A DNA stretch of 64,000 nucleotides from Mariniflexile sp. TRM1-10 (GTDB lineage Bacteria > Bacteroidota > Bacteroidia > Flavobacteriales > Flavobacteriaceae), in NCBI RefSeq assembly GCF_003425985.1, contig NZ_CP022985.1:2960001-3024000 (forward strand). Reading direction: 5' to 3'. The first letter of the stretch is position 1; each line of letters starts with the position of its first letter. The notes beneath the pieces were generated by a model, which was given only the letters and a program-made list of their open reading frames with translations, was not told the origin of the DNA and made no database searches. Both the position numbers and the translations under genes were made by a program. This document shows, in pieces, positions 51,481-61,327 of this stretch.

Positions 51481-52026
51481 TTACGGATTTAAAATGGTTC
51501 TAAGTTTTGTTTTAATTCGGTTCATTTTCACTCTGGCATTCACTTCACTAATACCCATGGTCTCGCTAATTTCTCTATAATCTTTGTCTTCTAAATATAG
51601 AAATACAAGGGCTTTTTCGATATCGTTCAGTTGATGGACGGCTTTGTATAATACTTTAAGTTGTTCTTCTTCGGTGTCATCATATGCTTCAGCGGTTATT
51701 TTAAATTCTACACCTTCAAAATCTTGCGTGTTTATACTGCGTTTCGATTTTCTGTAAAGCGTAATGGCAGTGTTTAAGCCCACACGATACATCCAGGTAC
51801 TAAACTTGGCATCCCCACGAAACTTTGGATAGGCTTTCCAAAGTTGGATGGTTATTTCTTGGAATAAATCATTATGCGCATCATAACCATTGGTGTATAA
51901 ACGGCATACCTTGTGTATGATGTTTTGATGCGTTTCTAGCAATTCAACAAAACTATGTTCTAGTTCTTTATTCAAATCGGTTATATAGTTATTGAACTCA
52001 TCTTGACTTTTTTCAATTGGCTGCAA
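51481..52026 (-). CDS. ECF-type RNA polymerase sigma factor
   Basis: 181 residues from a TTG start (no in-frame ATG nearby). Region 2 (NDLFQEITIQLWKAYPKFRG, FSTWMYRVGLNTAI) and region 4 (LNDIEKALVFLYLEDKDYRE, IGISEVNARVKMNRIKTKLR with G for some residues) as in ECF sigmas. Controls an unknown regulon together with the downstream membrane protein. Confidence 0.9.
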   Translation of the reverse strand: MQPIEKSQDEFNNYITDLNKELEHSFVELLETHQNIIHKVCRLYTNGYDAHNDLFQEITIQLWKAYPKFRGDAKFSTWMYRVGLNTAITLYRKSKRSINTQDFEGVEFKITAEAYDDTEEEQLKVLYKAVHQLNDIEKALVFLYLEDKDYREISETMGISEVNARVKMNRIKTKLRTILNP

Positions 52027-52039
52027 AATAATCTTTTTG

Positions 52040-52160
52040 CCCCAGATCTTACCTGTTTTTTTACTTCGTAGCGCTGCTATGGAGTGCTAAAAAGCTAAAA
52101 TCTGGAACTAAAATCTCTATTTTTCGCTTCAATCAAAAAAATCAAGATGAGTTCATTATA
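52040..52160 (+). repeat. dispersed upstream element, copy 1
   Basis: TTCGTAGCGCTGCTATGGAG .. CTATTTTTCGCTTCAATC .. TCAAGATGAGTTCA. Related copies precede the receptor (53960-54075), the TPR gene (57800-57920) and the hybrid sensor (62480-62600). Confidence 0.65.
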
Positions 52161-52236
52161 TAAGTAGCTTAATATTTTGGAATGTTACATCCATATTAAA
52201 TTAAATTTAAAAATAGTTTTTAAACTTGATGCATAG

Positions 52237-52244
52237 TATCTTTG
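52237..52244 (+). promoter_or_regulatory. -7 element candidate for ndh
   Basis: TATCTTTG, fitting TAnnTTTG, 28 bases before ATG 52272. Confidence 0.5.
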
Positions 52245-52271
52245 CGAAAAAATATTTTTATTCCTTTTTTC

Positions 52272-53549
52272 ATGAATATCCCCCAAGTAAATGTTCCCAG
52301 AGTTGTAATAATTGGCGGTGGTTTTGCTGGTATTAATTTAGCAAAAGCATTAGGTAATAAACCAGTACAAGTTGTATTGATTGATAAGCGAAACTATCAC
52401 ACATTTCAACCTCTATTGTATCAAGTGTCGTCGGCAGGTTTAGAGCCGGATTCTATTGCGTATCCACTTCGAAAAATAATAAAGCGTTATAAAAACATGT
52501 ATTTTCGAATGACAAAGGTGCGTGAAATTGATGCTGATGCTAATGAGATCCATACCGATATTGGTGTGATTGGCTACGATTATTTAGTAATTGCTACAGG
52601 AACTAAAACAAATTACTTTGGAAATAAGGCTATTGAAACCTATAGTATGCCTATGAAAAAAGTGCCTCAAGCATTAAATATACGAAGCTTGATTTTGCAG
52701 AATTTTGAAGAGGCGGCCATAACCAATGATAAAGCGACCCGGAAGGCCTTATTGAATTTTGTTATAGTAGGTGGTGGACCAACAGGGGTGGAGCTTGCAG
52801 GGGCTATAGCAGAACTTAAAAACCATATTTTACCCCGAGATTATAGAGATTTGATTGCGGGCGATATGCAGATTTATTTATTGGAAGGTAGTTCTAGAGT
52901 ATTGCCAACAATGAGCGAAGAAGCTTCAAAAAAAGCGGCAAGATTTTTAACTAAATTAGGGGTTCTTGTGCATTGCAACACTTTTGTAAAAGATTACGAT
53001 GGCAAAAAAGTAACCACAAATTTAAGTTTACAATTGGAGTCTGATACTTTAATTTGGGCAGCTGGCGTAACAGGGGATTTGGTTAAAGGATTGAAAGCTG
53101 AAGCTTTAATGGAACGTGCAAATCGATACAAAGTAAATGACTATAATCAGGTAGAAGGTTATGCCAATATTTTCGCCCTTGGAGACATCGCTTTAATGGC
53201 TTCGGAAGCGTACCCAAATGGACATCCTCAAGTGGCACAACCAGCCATTCAACAAGGGCAACTTTTGGGTAAAAATATTATTAAATTAATACAAGGAAAA
53301 CCACTAAAAAAATTCAAATATGTTGATAAAGGATCGATGGCAACCGTGGGTAGAAATAAGGCGGTTGTAGATTTAAAACATTATAAATTTGGAGGCTTTT
53401 TTGCATGGTTTGTTTGGATGTTTGTACATCTTATGGCATTGGTTGGTTTTCGAAATAGAGTAGTGGTTTTCTTCAATTGGACTTATAATTATATCAATTT
53501 TGATAAGGCGGCACGACTTATTATACGTCCGTTTAATAGATTAAAGTAA
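52272..53549 (+). CDS. ndh: Type II NADH:quinone oxidoreductase
   Basis: 425 residues from ATG 52272. FAD-binding GGGFAGINLAKAL near the N-terminus, NADH-binding VIVGGGPTGVELAGAIAEL near residue 165, ALGD FAD motif near 305, and a C-terminal membrane-binding region (FFAWFVWMFVHLMALVGF). It passes electrons from NADH to quinone without pumping protons. Single gene. Confidence 0.92.
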   Translation: MNIPQVNVPRVVIIGGGFAGINLAKALGNKPVQVVLIDKRNYHTFQPLLYQVSSAGLEPDSIAYPLRKIIKRYKNMYFRMTKVREIDADANEIHTDIGVIGYDYLVIATGTKTNYFGNKAIETYSMPMKKVPQALNIRSLILQNFEEAAITNDKATRKALLNFVIVGGGPTGVELAGAIAELKNHILPRDYRDLIAGDMQIYLLEGSSRVLPTMSEEASKKAARFLTKLGVLVHCNTFVKDYDGKKVTTNLSLQLESDTLIWAAGVTGDLVKGLKAEALMERANRYKVNDYNQVEGYANIFALGDIALMASEAYPNGHPQVAQPAIQQGQLLGKNIIKLIQGKPLKKFKYVDKGSMATVGRNKAVVDLKHYKFGGFFAWFVWMFVHLMALVGFRNRVVVFFNWTYNYINFDKAARLIIRPFNRLK

Positions 53550-54198
53550 AAGTTTATTATTATCATTTTAATCTCCTGATTATTAATTTTTTGAATTTAC
53601 GTTATAGATTTTGTCTATTGTCGCTTTTTGAGCCCTAAAATAATTAAAATAGGCACGATTTAGTAGGTCAGCATACTAAAAATCCTGACAAGCCGAAAAG
53701 ACGCATAAAACTTATTTAATGCCAGTTGAACTATCCGAAAGTTATAAAAAAAATAGCACTAAAAAAATAAAATGGCGACTTGTTTTTGAATCGCATCCTT
53801 GATACAAAATTGCAGAAATTAGTAGCATTAAAATTATAAGCAGATGCATAATTATGGGAGTCAATAAATCACTCAATTTATCTTTCGAAATTGAGAAAAT
53901 TTCATTGCCATAAATCGAGAAAAAAGTTATTAAAAAAATAGCTTTTTGTTGCTGTTTTTCTTCCTTGAAAAAATTAAAAAATACATGATTTTGGACAGTA
54001 AAAAAGCAGCCAAATCACAAAAATAAACTTCTCTATTTTTCACTTCAATCAAAAAAGTCAAGACGAGTTCATTGAATACTTTTTTTGCAATATTCAATTC
54101 ATCCTTGGAATTTTACAGTTCGGTTAGTATTAGTTTTTCAATTGTTGGATAAGGTTCAATTTTGCTTCATCATCAAAAACGAACTAATCAATTTTATA
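53550..54198 (+). other. long gap before the receptor gene
   Basis: About 650 AT-rich bases with no credible gene. The last part (53960-54075) is a copy of the dispersed upstream element (CTCTATTTTTCACTTCAATC, GTCAAGACGAGTTCA). Nothing else recognised. Confidence 0.6.
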
Positions 54199-56352
54199 AT
54201 GAAACAACTAGCCATCATTTTTTGTTTGGTCATTTCGAACTTCTCAACAGCATTAACAACCATTAACGGAAAAGTGACCGATATGAAAGGCATGCCCATA
54301 CCGGGCGCCAATGTTTATTTGCAAGGCACTTACGATGGTAGTACGACCGACGAAAACGGAAGCTTTTCATTTACATCCAGTGAAATAGGAACACAAACAT
54401 TAGTGGTTTCATATTTGTCTTTTGAGACTTTTACTATGGTAGGCGATGTGGCTTACATGAAAAATTTGCATGTAAAACTTCGTGATGATGTCAATACGTT
54501 GGATGCGGTAGTACTATCTGCGGGAACATTTTCGGCAGGCGATAACAGTAAAGTAAATGTTTTAAAACCATTGGATGTTGTTACAACTGCCAGTGCTTTG
54601 GGCGATTTTGTAGGTGCTTTGCAAACCTTACCAGGTACCACTACGGTTGCCGAAGATGGCAGATTGTTTGTACGCGGTGGTGATGCCGAGGAAACTCAAA
54701 TTTTTATTGACGGTATTCGTGTGTTTACGCCTTACACGCCAACTACAAATAATGCACCGACACGTGGGCGCTATTCGCCTTTTTTGTTTGATGGGATTAC
54801 TTTTTCAACAGGTGGTTATTCTGCAGAATTTGGTCAGGCCTTATCAAGTGTGTTGCTATTGAATACTATTGATGAACCCGACCAAGAAAAAACCGATATG
54901 GGTATTATGAGTGTTGGTGGTGGTGTTGGAAATACCCAAAAATGGCAAAACAGTTCGCTTAGTTTTAATGTGTCCTATATAAATTTAGCACCTTATAACG
55001 CTATTTTTCCTAATAGAAATAATTGGATAAAGCCTTTTGAAACCATTTCGGGTGAAACCGTATTCAGAAAGAAAACGAATAAAGGCCTGTTTAAATTATA
55101 CGGCGCTTTTGATACTACTGATTTTGAATTAACACAAGAAGATATTAACTATCCGGAAGGTGTTCATTTTAAATTGAACAATAAAAACTTTTATTTGAAT
55201 GGTTCGTATGAAGGCAAATTAAATGATACTTGGATCTATTTTGGAGGTTTGAGTTATACCCATAGCAATAATCATTTAAATATTATTGAAAGTGCAGTTG
55301 AAGATAATGAAAACTCGATGCATGCCAAGCTGAAATTCAAAAACAGAATAAGCAACCGTTTTAAGCTATATTTTGGTGCGGAGTACTTCGCTACCAATTT
55401 TAAGGAAAACTATAACGACGAGGCTGTGGACAACGCAAATTACGGTTATGATAGTAACTTGATTGCTGTATTTTCAGAAGCTGATATGTTTATTTCTAAA
55501 AAACTGGCTTTTAAAACAGGGGTGCGTGCCGAATATAACCAATTGTTTAAAGAGGCTAATATAGCGCCTAGAGTGTCATTGGCTTATAAAACGTCGGGTA
55601 AAAGTCAGTTGTCTTTAGCTTACGGGAATTTTTATCAAAACCCATCGAGCAACATTTTAAAATACAACCAAGATTTAAAAGCACAAAACGCTTCGCACTT
55701 TATAGCGAACTATCAATACAATGGCGATAGCAAACTTTTTAGAGCCGAAGCTTACTATAAAGACTATAGCAACTTGGTGAAGTACGACACGGACTTTGCC
55801 GACATAAACAGCAATTACAACAACAACGGGTCTGGATTTGCAAAGGGCATCGATTTCTTTTGGCGAGATAGCAAAAGCATTAAAAATGTAGATTATTGGG
55901 TGAGTTATTCGCTGTTGGATACCGAACGGGATTATAAAAACTACCCAACGCAAGCACAACCAAACTTTGCGAATACCCATAATGTGTCGGTAGTTGGGAA
56001 ATACTGGATTAACGATTGGCGCAGTCAAGTAGGGTTTAGTTACGCCTTTGCATCGGGCAGAACGTATTCAAACCCAAATAAAATTGGTTTTTTAAACGAA
56101 AAAACAAAATCATATAACAGTTTAAGTGTGAATTGGGCGTATTTAATAAGTCCGCAAAAAATACTATACGCTTCGGTAAACAATGTGCTGGGTTTTAAAA
56201 ATATTAATGGTTATCAATATGCTAGTACGCCTGATATGAATGGAAATTTTAACCGTCGTGCTTTACAGCCCGCAGCCGACCAATTCTTTTTTGTAGGCTT
56301 CTTTTGGACTATTAGTGAGGATAAGGCGAGTAATCAGTTGGATAACTTGTAA
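54199..56352 (+). CDS. TonB-dependent outer-membrane receptor
   Basis: 717 residues from ATG 54199. Signal peptide, carboxypeptidase-regulatory-like domain (ITTINGKVTDMKGMPIPGAN), plug domain (FVRGGDAEETQIFIDGI, YSAEFGQALSSV) and a beta-barrel ending in an F-type C-terminal segment. It lacks a SusD partner, so the substrate is open (siderophore, vitamin or small peptide). A TonB gene follows. Confidence 0.93.
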   Translation: MKQLAIIFCLVISNFSTALTTINGKVTDMKGMPIPGANVYLQGTYDGSTTDENGSFSFTSSEIGTQTLVVSYLSFETFTMVGDVAYMKNLHVKLRDDVNTLDAVVLSAGTFSAGDNSKVNVLKPLDVVTTASALGDFVGALQTLPGTTTVAEDGRLFVRGGDAEETQIFIDGIRVFTPYTPTTNNAPTRGRYSPFLFDGITFSTGGYSAEFGQALSSVLLLNTIDEPDQEKTDMGIMSVGGGVGNTQKWQNSSLSFNVSYINLAPYNAIFPNRNNWIKPFETISGETVFRKKTNKGLFKLYGAFDTTDFELTQEDINYPEGVHFKLNNKNFYLNGSYEGKLNDTWIYFGGLSYTHSNNHLNIIESAVEDNENSMHAKLKFKNRISNRFKLYFGAEYFATNFKENYNDEAVDNANYGYDSNLIAVFSEADMFISKKLAFKTGVRAEYNQLFKEANIAPRVSLAYKTSGKSQLSLAYGNFYQNPSSNILKYNQDLKAQNASHFIANYQYNGDSKLFRAEAYYKDYSNLVKYDTDFADINSNYNNNGSGFAKGIDFFWRDSKSIKNVDYWVSYSLLDTERDYKNYPTQAQPNFANTHNVSVVGKYWINDWRSQVGFSYAFASGRTYSNPNKIGFLNEKTKSYNSLSVNWAYLISPQKILYASVNNVLGFKNINGYQYASTPDMNGNFNRRALQPAADQFFFVGFFWTISEDKASNQLDNL

Positions 56353-56573
56353 CATATTTTTTGAGGGCTGGGAGTGCGTAGCAACAAAAGTCAGATTTAG
56401 TTAATTTGCTACAACTTAAAGGTATGATCGGTTTCAATTGACTGTATCGACTGCTACTAAGTTGATAGTTTTTTTCTTATAAAATCAATTTTTTTTAAAA
56501 CAGAGTAACATGATAAATATCATAGTTGAACACTTTAATTTCTAATAATTTTAGGGTAATAAAAGTATTTGTC

Positions 56574-57314
56574 ATGTTACCTATTAAAAAAAATCCAGAA
56601 ATAGAAATTGGTAGAAACAGTAGCTTGTATTTTGCTATTGGTTTAAACTTAATGTTGTTTTTTTCTTGGCAAGCTTTAGAGTATAAAACTTATGAAAAAA
56701 GTGAAGTTGAGATAGATGTTTTAACGATAGAAGCTGAGCGGGAAGAAGAAATCCCCGTCATAAATATAAATACGCCACCACCGCCACCGCCACCCATAGC
56801 CTACAGCGAAAGTATTCAAATAGTTGACGATGTTGTTGAGGTTGAAGAAACGATTATGGAGAGTAGTGAAACGAACCAAAATGAAGCCATTTCAAATACT
56901 GACAAGGGCGTTATTGGTGTTAGTGATGTTAAAGTGGTTTATGTTGAAGAAGACGTAGAGGTGGCTTTTGCTGTAATTGAAGATGTGCCTGTATATCCCG
57001 GTTGTGAAGGTTTATCAAAAAGTGAGACCAAAGATTGTTTTCAACGAAAAGTACAAGAACATGTAATTAAAAATTTCAATTATCCGGAAACGGCGTTACA
57101 AATGGGTATTCAAGGACGTGTGTCGGTTATATTTATCATCGATTCTAAGGGTGTTACCACTGGAATACGCTCACGAGGGCCGGATAAAATTTTAGAAAGG
57201 GAAGCTGAGCGTATTATTGGGTTATTACCTAAAATGCAACCTGGTAAACAACGTGGGAAACCTGTTAGAGTCGCTTACGCTGTGCCAATTTACTTTAAGT
57301 ATCAAGAACGATAG
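56574..57314 (+). CDS. TonB energy transducer
   Basis: 246 residues from ATG 56574 (a TTG at 56526 is also in frame). One transmembrane helix (about 18-35), proline-rich INTPPPPPPPIAYSE, a long acidic linker, and the TonB C-terminal domain with paired cysteines (YPGCEGLSKSETKDCF) and YPETALQMGIQGRVSVIFII. It drives receptors such as the one upstream. Confidence 0.92.
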   Translation: MLPIKKNPEIEIGRNSSLYFAIGLNLMLFFSWQALEYKTYEKSEVEIDVLTIEAEREEEIPVININTPPPPPPPIAYSESIQIVDDVVEVEETIMESSETNQNEAISNTDKGVIGVSDVKVVYVEEDVEVAFAVIEDVPVYPGCEGLSKSETKDCFQRKVQEHVIKNFNYPETALQMGIQGRVSVIFIIDSKGVTTGIRSRGPDKILEREAERIIGLLPKMQPGKQRGKPVRVAYAVPIYFKYQER

Positions 57315-57419
57315 TATTTGAATTTAGTTAATAGTTATTAGTTGAAAAATCAAGAGATGTTATGTTTCTTGATTTTTTTTTACGACTTATAAATATGATT
57401 TATCAAATAGTATGCACTG

Positions 57420-57506
57420 TTGTCCGATAAAATTTTTACAATTCACTGCAAACACAGTGATAATGGCTTTTTAAGGGATTACAGATTTGTGGCTTAGCTT
57501 TTTGTT
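57420..57506 (+). repeat. 85-bp dispersed repeat, copy 2
   Basis: Matches 40738-40823 in the same orientation; it directly abuts the MITE-like element at 57511. Confidence 0.8.
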
Positions 57507-57510
57507 ATCA

Positions 57511-57643
57511 ATGCGAATCAAGGGTTGAAAAATAGCCTTTCCAATCAGGGAGACACCTTTGCCAAAGCTCAAAACTTTGGCAAAGGTTAAAACTCAATTT
57601 ACTGAATATTAACACTCTTTTAAACCCAGCCCTTGATTTGCAT
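57511..57643 (+). mobile_element. MITE-like element, copy 1
   Basis: 133 bp with terminal inverted repeats (ATGCGAATCAAGGG / CCCTTGATTTGCAT) and a central palindrome ACCTTTGCCAAAG..CTTTGGCAAAGGT. No coding capacity. The second copy is at 62272-62404 in reverse orientation. Confidence 0.75.
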
Positions 57644-58014
57644 TAATCATTATTTTAGTGTCTTTAATGATCATAATATATACGTCATAAACACGACATA
57701 TATACGATATAAATACGATATATATATGGCATAAATTAAAGACTGTCCCTTACTAAAATAACTATACAGTTTTTCTATTTCCTAAAAAATGGCTAAAATT
57801 CGTCCATATTTCGTTTCTTTTTTTATGCTTAGCTCTGCTATGCCTTTCAAAAAGTGCCTTATCTGTACAAATTTTATCTCATTTTCGGTTAAAAACAAAA
57901 AGCCAAGATGAGTTCAATACAACCCATCCTAAAAAAAATACAATTGGGTAAGTCGTTTTTTTAGAACCTACAAAAGAGATGGATATTTGTTTCATAATTT
58001 AAAACAAAAAACAA
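57644..58014 (+). other. gap with short near-repeats and upstream element copy 3
   Basis: 57,670-57,735 has repeated CGATATAAATACGATATATA-like strings. 57,800-57,920 is a copy of the dispersed upstream element (AGCTCTGCTATGCC, GCCAAGATGAGTTCA). No gene seen. Confidence 0.6.
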
Positions 58015-58638
58015 ATGAAACATCTCATCATTATCGCAGCATTATTTGTTTCGGCACTAACAACCGCTCAAGCTAACTACGAACAAGGCATGCAAAAAGC
58101 CTTTGAACTTTGGGGCAGTAATAACCCAACCGAAGCCTCTAATTTATTTGAACGCATCGCAAAGGCAGAACCAGATAATTGGTTGCCTCTGTACTATGCG
58201 GCTCAAATTAATATTGTTAGAAGTTTTGGTGAAAAAAACGAAGAAAAACTATCGGCTCAACTTAAAAAAGCACAAAATTTAATTAACGATGCTATGGCAA
58301 TTTCAAAAGACAATCCTGAAATTTTAGTACTTCAAGCCTTATTGCACACTGCTTGGGTAGCTTTTGATGGCGCTACTTATGGTATGACCTTATCTGGTAA
58401 AGTTGTAGAGTTGTACACCAAAGCAGAAATGTTGGCTCCAAATAACCCACGAGTTGTTTACTGTAAAGCCGAATGGCATATAGGTGGCGCTAAGTATTTT
58501 GGACAAGATACCAAACCATTCTGTAAGGATTTAGAACATGCATTAGAACTTTTTGCTAACTTTAAACCAGAAACGCCATTCAGCCCAAATTGGGGAAAAG
58601 AACGCGCAGAAATGTTATGGCGATCTTGTAAAGAGTAA
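58015..58638 (+). CDS. Secreted TPR-like protein
   Basis: 207 residues with signal peptide (MKHLIIIAALFVSALTTAQA). Helical repeats (YEQGMQKAFELWGSNNPTEA, LFERIAKAEPDNWLPLYYAA) of TPR type. Likely periplasmic. It precedes a LytS-type kinase by 24 bases, so it may be part of that signalling unit. Confidence 0.75.
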   Translation: MKHLIIIAALFVSALTTAQANYEQGMQKAFELWGSNNPTEASNLFERIAKAEPDNWLPLYYAAQINIVRSFGEKNEEKLSAQLKKAQNLINDAMAISKDNPEILVLQALLHTAWVAFDGATYGMTLSGKVVELYTKAEMLAPNNPRVVYCKAEWHIGGAKYFGQDTKPFCKDLEHALELFANFKPETPFSPNWGKERAEMLWRSCKE

Positions 58639-58662
58639 CGTAGGGTAGTTTAAAACAAAGTC

Positions 58663-60000
58663 ATGAGAAAACTAAGGAAATCAATCATTTTAAGCTTTGC
58701 AATAGGTTGTGCTGTTTTTGGGGTAGGGAATGCCTTGTCTGGTGGCTTTAGTTTTAAAAGTGTTAACGAATTTCTAGTAAACTTTTCACTATATCAACTA
58801 TATAGTTTTGTTCTTGGGTTTGGTAACATGTACTTTTTCGATTATATGGAACGCCTCCAATGGAAAAAAAGCGACAGGATAAAACGTATTGCAATAGGCA
58901 TTGTAGGGTCTACGGTATTAACTTTAATTGGGTTGTTTCTTCTTAGGGCTTTTACATCGGTAGTGTTTAATGGAAATTCTTTTCAGTATTTCTTGTCAAA
59001 TGAGAAACTTAGATATTACCAGTTTGGGTTATGGATAACCTTAACCATCGTTATTATTTTTCATTTTGTGTACTTTTATAATAAGTATCAACAAAGCAAA
59101 ATAAAGGAACAAAAAGTCATTGCAGGTACGGCAAGTGCGAAATTCGATGCGTTAAAAAATCAGTTAGACCCACATTTTCTTTTCAACAGTTTAAATGTAT
59201 TGACCAGTTTAATTGAGGAAAACCCAGAAAATGCCCAAAAGTTTACCACGTCACTATCTAAAGTATACCGCTATGTTTTAGAACAAAAAAACAAAGAATT
59301 GATATCGGTAGATGAAGAATTGGAATTCGCCAAAACCTATATGTTGCTATTAAAAATGCGTTTTGAAGACAGCATTGTTTTCGATATTCCAGAAAAGGCG
59401 AACAACCCAGAAAGTAAAGTCGTGCCACTATCATTGCAATTGCTTTTGGAAAACGCCGTAAAACACAATACCGTAACATCAAGCAAGCCGTTACATATAA
59501 AAATTTATGAAGATGCAGATAGCTTGGTGGTCGAAAACAACTTACAGCCCAAACAAATAATAAAAAAGAGCAGTGATGTAGGTTTAAACAATATTATGCA
59601 GCGTTACGATCTGCTAACCACAAAAAAAATAAACATTAATAAAGAAGCAAATAGGTTTGCAGTAGCCATACCAATGCTTACAAAACAAATTTATAATATG
59701 GAAACCAATCATAATTATAACGAACAAGACGCTTACTATAAAGCCAAAAAGCGCGTCGAAGAAATTAAAGGCTTTTATTCCAATTTACTGTCCTATTGCA
59801 TAGTCATCCCGTTTTTAATATTTATAAACTACCGTACCTCATGGGAGTTCCAATGGTTTTGGTTCCCCATGTTGGGTTGGGGTATGGGCTTGATATTTCA
59901 TGCCTTTGGAGTATTTGGATACGGAAAATCATGGGAAGAACGCAAAATTCAAGAAATACTGGAAAAAGAAGAATCATCAAACAATAAAACCTGGAAATAA
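58663..60000 (+). CDS. LytS-type sensor histidine kinase fused to a 2TM domain
   Basis: 445 residues. Four N-terminal transmembrane helices, His_kinase domain with QLDPHFLFNSLNVL (phospho-His near 170), ATPase part with LLLENAVKHN and GLNNIMQRYDLL, then a C-terminal 2TM domain (YYKAKKRVEEIKGFYSNLLS, GWGMGLIFHAFGVFGYGKSW). The fusion to 2TM is unusual for LytS proteins. Its stop overlaps the start of a separate 2TM gene. Confidence 0.9.
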   Translation: MRKLRKSIILSFAIGCAVFGVGNALSGGFSFKSVNEFLVNFSLYQLYSFVLGFGNMYFFDYMERLQWKKSDRIKRIAIGIVGSTVLTLIGLFLLRAFTSVVFNGNSFQYFLSNEKLRYYQFGLWITLTIVIIFHFVYFYNKYQQSKIKEQKVIAGTASAKFDALKNQLDPHFLFNSLNVLTSLIEENPENAQKFTTSLSKVYRYVLEQKNKELISVDEELEFAKTYMLLLKMRFEDSIVFDIPEKANNPESKVVPLSLQLLLENAVKHNTVTSSKPLHIKIYEDADSLVVENNLQPKQIIKKSSDVGLNNIMQRYDLLTTKKININKEANRFAVAIPMLTKQIYNMETNHNYNEQDAYYKAKKRVEEIKGFYSNLLSYCIVIPFLIFINYRTSWEFQWFWFPMLGWGMGLIFHAFGVFGYGKSWEERKIQEILEKEESSNNKTWK

Positions 60001-60311
60001 TGGAAAATAATTATATAGAAAAAGACCGTTACCAGCGTGCTGCAAAACGCGTAAAACGTATAAAAAGCTTTTACACACATGCCGTGGTGTATGTGGTAAT
60101 CAATATGATGATAGTTATTATCAACATTCAAAATTTAAACGACGGCGAAAGCTATTTCCAATGGCATAATTTCACCACCCTATTCTTTTGGGGCATTGGT
60201 TTACTGGCTCATGGTCTATCGGTTTTTACACCAAACTTCATCTTGGGAAAAGACTGGGAAGAGAAAAAAATAAAAGAACTCATGGAAAAAGACAAAAAAC
60301 CTTGGAAGTAA
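60000..60311 (+). CDS. 2TM-domain membrane protein
   Basis: 103 residues: RYQRAAKRVKRIKSFYTHAV, two transmembrane helices, FILGKDWEEKKIKELMEKD. It is a free-standing version of the domain fused to the kinase upstream and overlaps that gene by one base. Function unknown; likely partner of the kinase. Confidence 0.88.
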   Translation: MENNYIEKDRYQRAAKRVKRIKSFYTHAVVYVVINMMIVIINIQNLNDGESYFQWHNFTTLFFWGIGLLAHGLSVFTPNFILGKDWEEKKIKELMEKDKKPWK

Positions 60312-60339
60312 CATCACTAGGGCGTTACCACACCCTTCG

Positions 60340-60455
60340 ACTCCGCTCAGGACAGGCGGTCGGGCTAGTAGTTTATCTTGAGCACAGTCGAAAGGCTACA
60401 AGTCCTCGCTCGTACCTCGCTGTGGGCTTTCCGCTGCTATCCCTAACGCACAAAC
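60340..60455. repeat. dispersed intergenic repeat (REP-like), copy 3
   Basis: CCCTTCGACTCCGCTCAGGA, AGTTTATCTTGAGCACAGTC, CTACAAGTCCTCGCTCGTAC, inverted relative to 50522-50745. It splits the kinase operon from its regulator gene. Confidence 0.75.
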
Positions 60456-60462
60456 CACAAAC

Positions 60463-60539
60463 CAAAAACTACCAACCACACTACAAACCAATAACCATCA
60501 ACCAACCACCATCAACCATCAACCAACAACCAAAAACCA
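60463..60539 (+). repeat. A/C-rich low-complexity leader
   Basis: Repeats of CAACCA / ACCAAAAAC directly before the LytTR gene; G-free on this strand, possibly an unstructured leader. Confidence 0.65.
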
Positions 60540-61295
60540 ATGAACACCATCATCATAGAAGACGAAAAACCATCAGCAAGACGTTTACAACGTATGCTTA
60601 GTGCTTTAGACATGGAAACCAAAACCATGTTGCATTCCGTAGAAGAATCCATCCATTGGTTTCAAAATAACGAACATCCCGATCTTATATTTTTAGACAT
60701 TCAATTGAGCGACGGACTTTCGTTCGAAATCTTTGAAGCAGTAGAAATTAAATCCGCCGTCATTTTTACCACTGCTTATGATGCCTATGCGCTGCAAGCC
60801 TTCAAGCTAAATAGTATTGATTATTTATTAAAACCCATCGATGACGACGATTTAGCAAAAGCCATAAAAAAATACAGAGAGCGCTTGCCCCAAAAACAAG
60901 CCGTTACTTTAGATTTTAACGACATTAAAAAGCTCCTCATAAACCCCATAGACCGTGAATACAAAAAACGCTTTTCAGTAAAAGTGGGGCAACATTTAAA
61001 ACTGATTAATATTGACGAGATAGAATGCTTTTACAGCGAAAATAAAGGCACGTATTTATATACTTCCGATGGCAGGAACTACCTTTTGGATACCACTTTG
61101 GAATTATTGGAAAATGAACTGGAGCCACAAACCTTTTTCCGCATCAATCGCAAATTCTTTGTAAATATTAATGCCATAAAAGATATGGTAAGCTATACCA
61201 ATTCTCGCCTGCAAATAAAGCTAAACTCATATAACGACGGTGAGGTTATTGTTGCCCGCGAACGTGTTAAAGATTTTAAAACGTGGTTGGAGTAA
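60540..61295 (+). CDS. LytTR-family response regulator
   Basis: 251 residues. Receiver domain with IIEDEKPS, phospho-acceptor in LIFLDIQLSDGLSFE (about Asp 54) and FTTAYDAYALQAF..DYLLKP; LytTR DNA-binding domain about 145-251 (YLYTSDGRNYLLDTTLE, FFRINRKFFVNINAI). Partner of the LytS-type kinase. It binds DNA repeats upstream of its targets. Confidence 0.93.
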   Translation: MNTIIIEDEKPSARRLQRMLSALDMETKTMLHSVEESIHWFQNNEHPDLIFLDIQLSDGLSFEIFEAVEIKSAVIFTTAYDAYALQAFKLNSIDYLLKPIDDDDLAKAIKKYRERLPQKQAVTLDFNDIKKLLINPIDREYKKRFSVKVGQHLKLINIDEIECFYSENKGTYLYTSDGRNYLLDTTLELLENELEPQTFFRINRKFFVNINAIKDMVSYTNSRLQIKLNSYNDGEVIVARERVKDFKTWLE

Positions 61296-61327
61296 CAAAT
61301 TGTCACAATTAGTTGGTTTAACCCGCT

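Noticed and set aside
54614..54862. Plus-strand 82-codon frame within the TonB-dependent receptor
   Set aside because: Out-of-frame overlap with the conserved plug domain; no independent signal.
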